Assembly (NCBI GenBank): GCA_025331445.1
Contig: JAIWNE010000029.1
Coordinates: 186,001 to 250,000, forward strand
DNA length: 64,000 nt
Direction: 5' to 3'
Source of the DNA: Blakeslea trispora
Lineage: Eukaryota > Mucoromycota > Mucoromycetes > Mucorales > Choanephoraceae
The notes beneath the pieces were generated by a model that worked only from the letters and a program-made list of their open reading frames with translations, was not told where the DNA came from and made no database searches. A program made the translations under genes and the position numbers. Position 1 is the stretch's first letter; each line of letters begins with the position of its first letter. Shown here piece after piece: positions 62,641 through 64,000 of this stretch.

Positions 62641-64000
62641 ATTTTAATTCAATAAGTTGTTTGGATAATAATAAAACGGGAAACAGAATTTGGTTTGAAT
62701 CATTTTTATATCAAACCATCGACTGTTCAAATAAACTCAAAATATACGATTGTGTAGAGTAAAGCTCCTAGTGTTACTGTATCTATACTGCATAGCTCAT
62801 ATTTTCAATCAAATCTGTCATGTTTGGGTACTTGCTAAAGTCTGTTCCTATTCGATAAGGTTTACCTCCATTCTATGCGCTATTTACTCTATTTACTTTC
62901 CTTTTGAGGGTTTTTTCTACTACCCCGCATGCTCCTCTACTTGTTCATTTTTTAGAAAAAAAAAATTAAATTTATGTATTGTTTAACATTTTATTAATTT
63001 ACAAATGTATCAGTATGCATCCGAAAGGAACAAAATCAAAACAAAAAATAAGGATGATTCGGTTCTAACAAATATGTGCATACAATAACCCAACGTGGCA
63101 ATCTAGCTGAAACAGTGAAATGTAGATCATTTGAAGATTGAAACATTATTGAAATAAAGAACAACCTCAATAACTACCCAAAAGTGCATACCGAAATCAA
63201 AAACAACTTCTTTTGCGCTAATACCTACCAAATGCTTATCATGCTTTATCAACTAAGATCAATAAACTAGTGTACAGAAAAGGTAGAAGGGGAGACTGTT
63301 TTATGTATATAATTGTGATTGTATCATTTCTTTTTTTAATAATATAACTGTTTGATTCTTGAGGTGTGCGGATGACAAGTTGCTTGGTAAATACCAAGAA
63401 TACGAGGTCCAGAGCGAAGAAGAAAGAGAGAAGGTAGTTTAATTCTGGACTCAAATCTAAGAGTGATCGACATTCATGTCAATTTTCAGTATGTGTCAGA
63501 TAGTAGAATTATTAAATTTTATGGTATTTTCGTTCTGATAGTTGTACTCTTAGCTTGTTCCTGAACTTTTATACTAATGTGGTAATATACAATAATTTAA
63601 GAATTTCTTGAGATTCGAGGCAGTAATTTTTGTTTTTGAGGGAGCATTTTTCTATACGGCCTCTCTCTCTCTTTCTCACTTGACTGGCAGTACCAAAGAT
63701 AGATCAGTCAAATAAAATCAACACTAATTTATGCGCTCTTGATCATAATCAGGGTACCGCATTAAAAATCACAGTATAAATTCGACTCACTGAATTGCTT
63801 AATAATACCAGATTCAACAACCTTCTAGTTGTAGCCCGATATGTTAATATGAAATAAAGTTTCTCTTTTCTTCATCATAAATTCAATATTGCCGAAAAAG
63901 CCATCTCCGAAATAGCTAGACTAAAGATTATTTGCAAAAAAAAAAGATTTCTTTCTTTTTGAAGGACCTTGCTAGAGAGATGTGAGCAGAATTATATGCT
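62641..64000. other. gene-free sequence to the window end
   Basis: AT-rich. The left end is the protein B promoter. Short open frames only; a short CT run is at 63661-63675. No gene recognised. Confidence 0.5.
62703..62710 (-). promoter_or_regulatory. TATA-like box of secreted protein B gene
   Basis: The minus strand reads TATAAAAA, with its first base 70 nt upstream of the ATG at 62640. The position is nearly identical to that in the paralogue's promoter (68 nt). Confidence 0.5.

Overview
The window is nuclear DNA of an early-diverging filamentous fungus, most likely Mucoromycota (Mucorales: Mucor/Rhizopus-like). The reasons are AT-rich intergenic DNA, many short introns (mostly 45-90 nt) with GTAAG-type donors, two Sel1-repeat genes of the kind abundant in this group, and standard fungal housekeeping genes. 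Species cannot be fixed from the sequence. I rebuilt 18 intron-containing gene models by hand; with one exception (the RUS gene, which needs one extra base) the exon lengths sum to whole codons. Two further genes have no intron.

Layout. 1-4358 is gene-poor and carries a dead Tc1/mariner-type transposase fragment (about 836-1060). 4359-9896 holds transportin (+) and an F-box/WD40 ubiquitin-ligase subunit (-), convergent. 9897-13665 is empty. 13666-20734 is compact: a Sel1-repeat protein (+), a dTDP-glucose 4,6-dehydratase-like enzyme (+), the proteasome deubiquitinase UCH37 (-), and ORC1 (+). UCH37 and ORC1 share a 120-bp divergent promoter with an ACGCGT box. 21760-29102 holds an SKT5/CHS4-type chitin-synthase activator with a CaaX end, a 211-bp hairpin element, a RUS/DUF647 gene with an apparent frameshift, and N-acetylglutamate synthase (-). 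31236-36756 holds LCB2, ALG14, VTC1 (-) and a one-pass membrane protein with a PPPY tail. 36757-40452 holds a decayed gene with a transposase-like HTH, overlapping a pair of transposon-like inverted ends. 40453-41705 is a Lys/Glu repeat protein. 45734-50838 holds cardiolipin synthase, a kinesin-like protein with a dead motor domain, and EndoG/NUC1 nuclease (-). The last two are convergent and share stop-codon bases. 53008-53560 is a small unknown protein and 55860-56988 a Pho80-like cyclin (-). The last 5 kb holds two secreted mucin-like paralogues (-) with matched cysteine patterns.

The core genes do not form one pathway. They cover nuclear import, ubiquitin turnover, replication origins, chitin, sphingolipid, N-glycan, polyphosphate, cardiolipin, arginine synthesis and mitochondrial nuclease functions. 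The least explained items are the secreted six-cysteine/mucin paralogue pair, the P-loop-less kinesin, the inverted-end element family, and two GC-AG introns.
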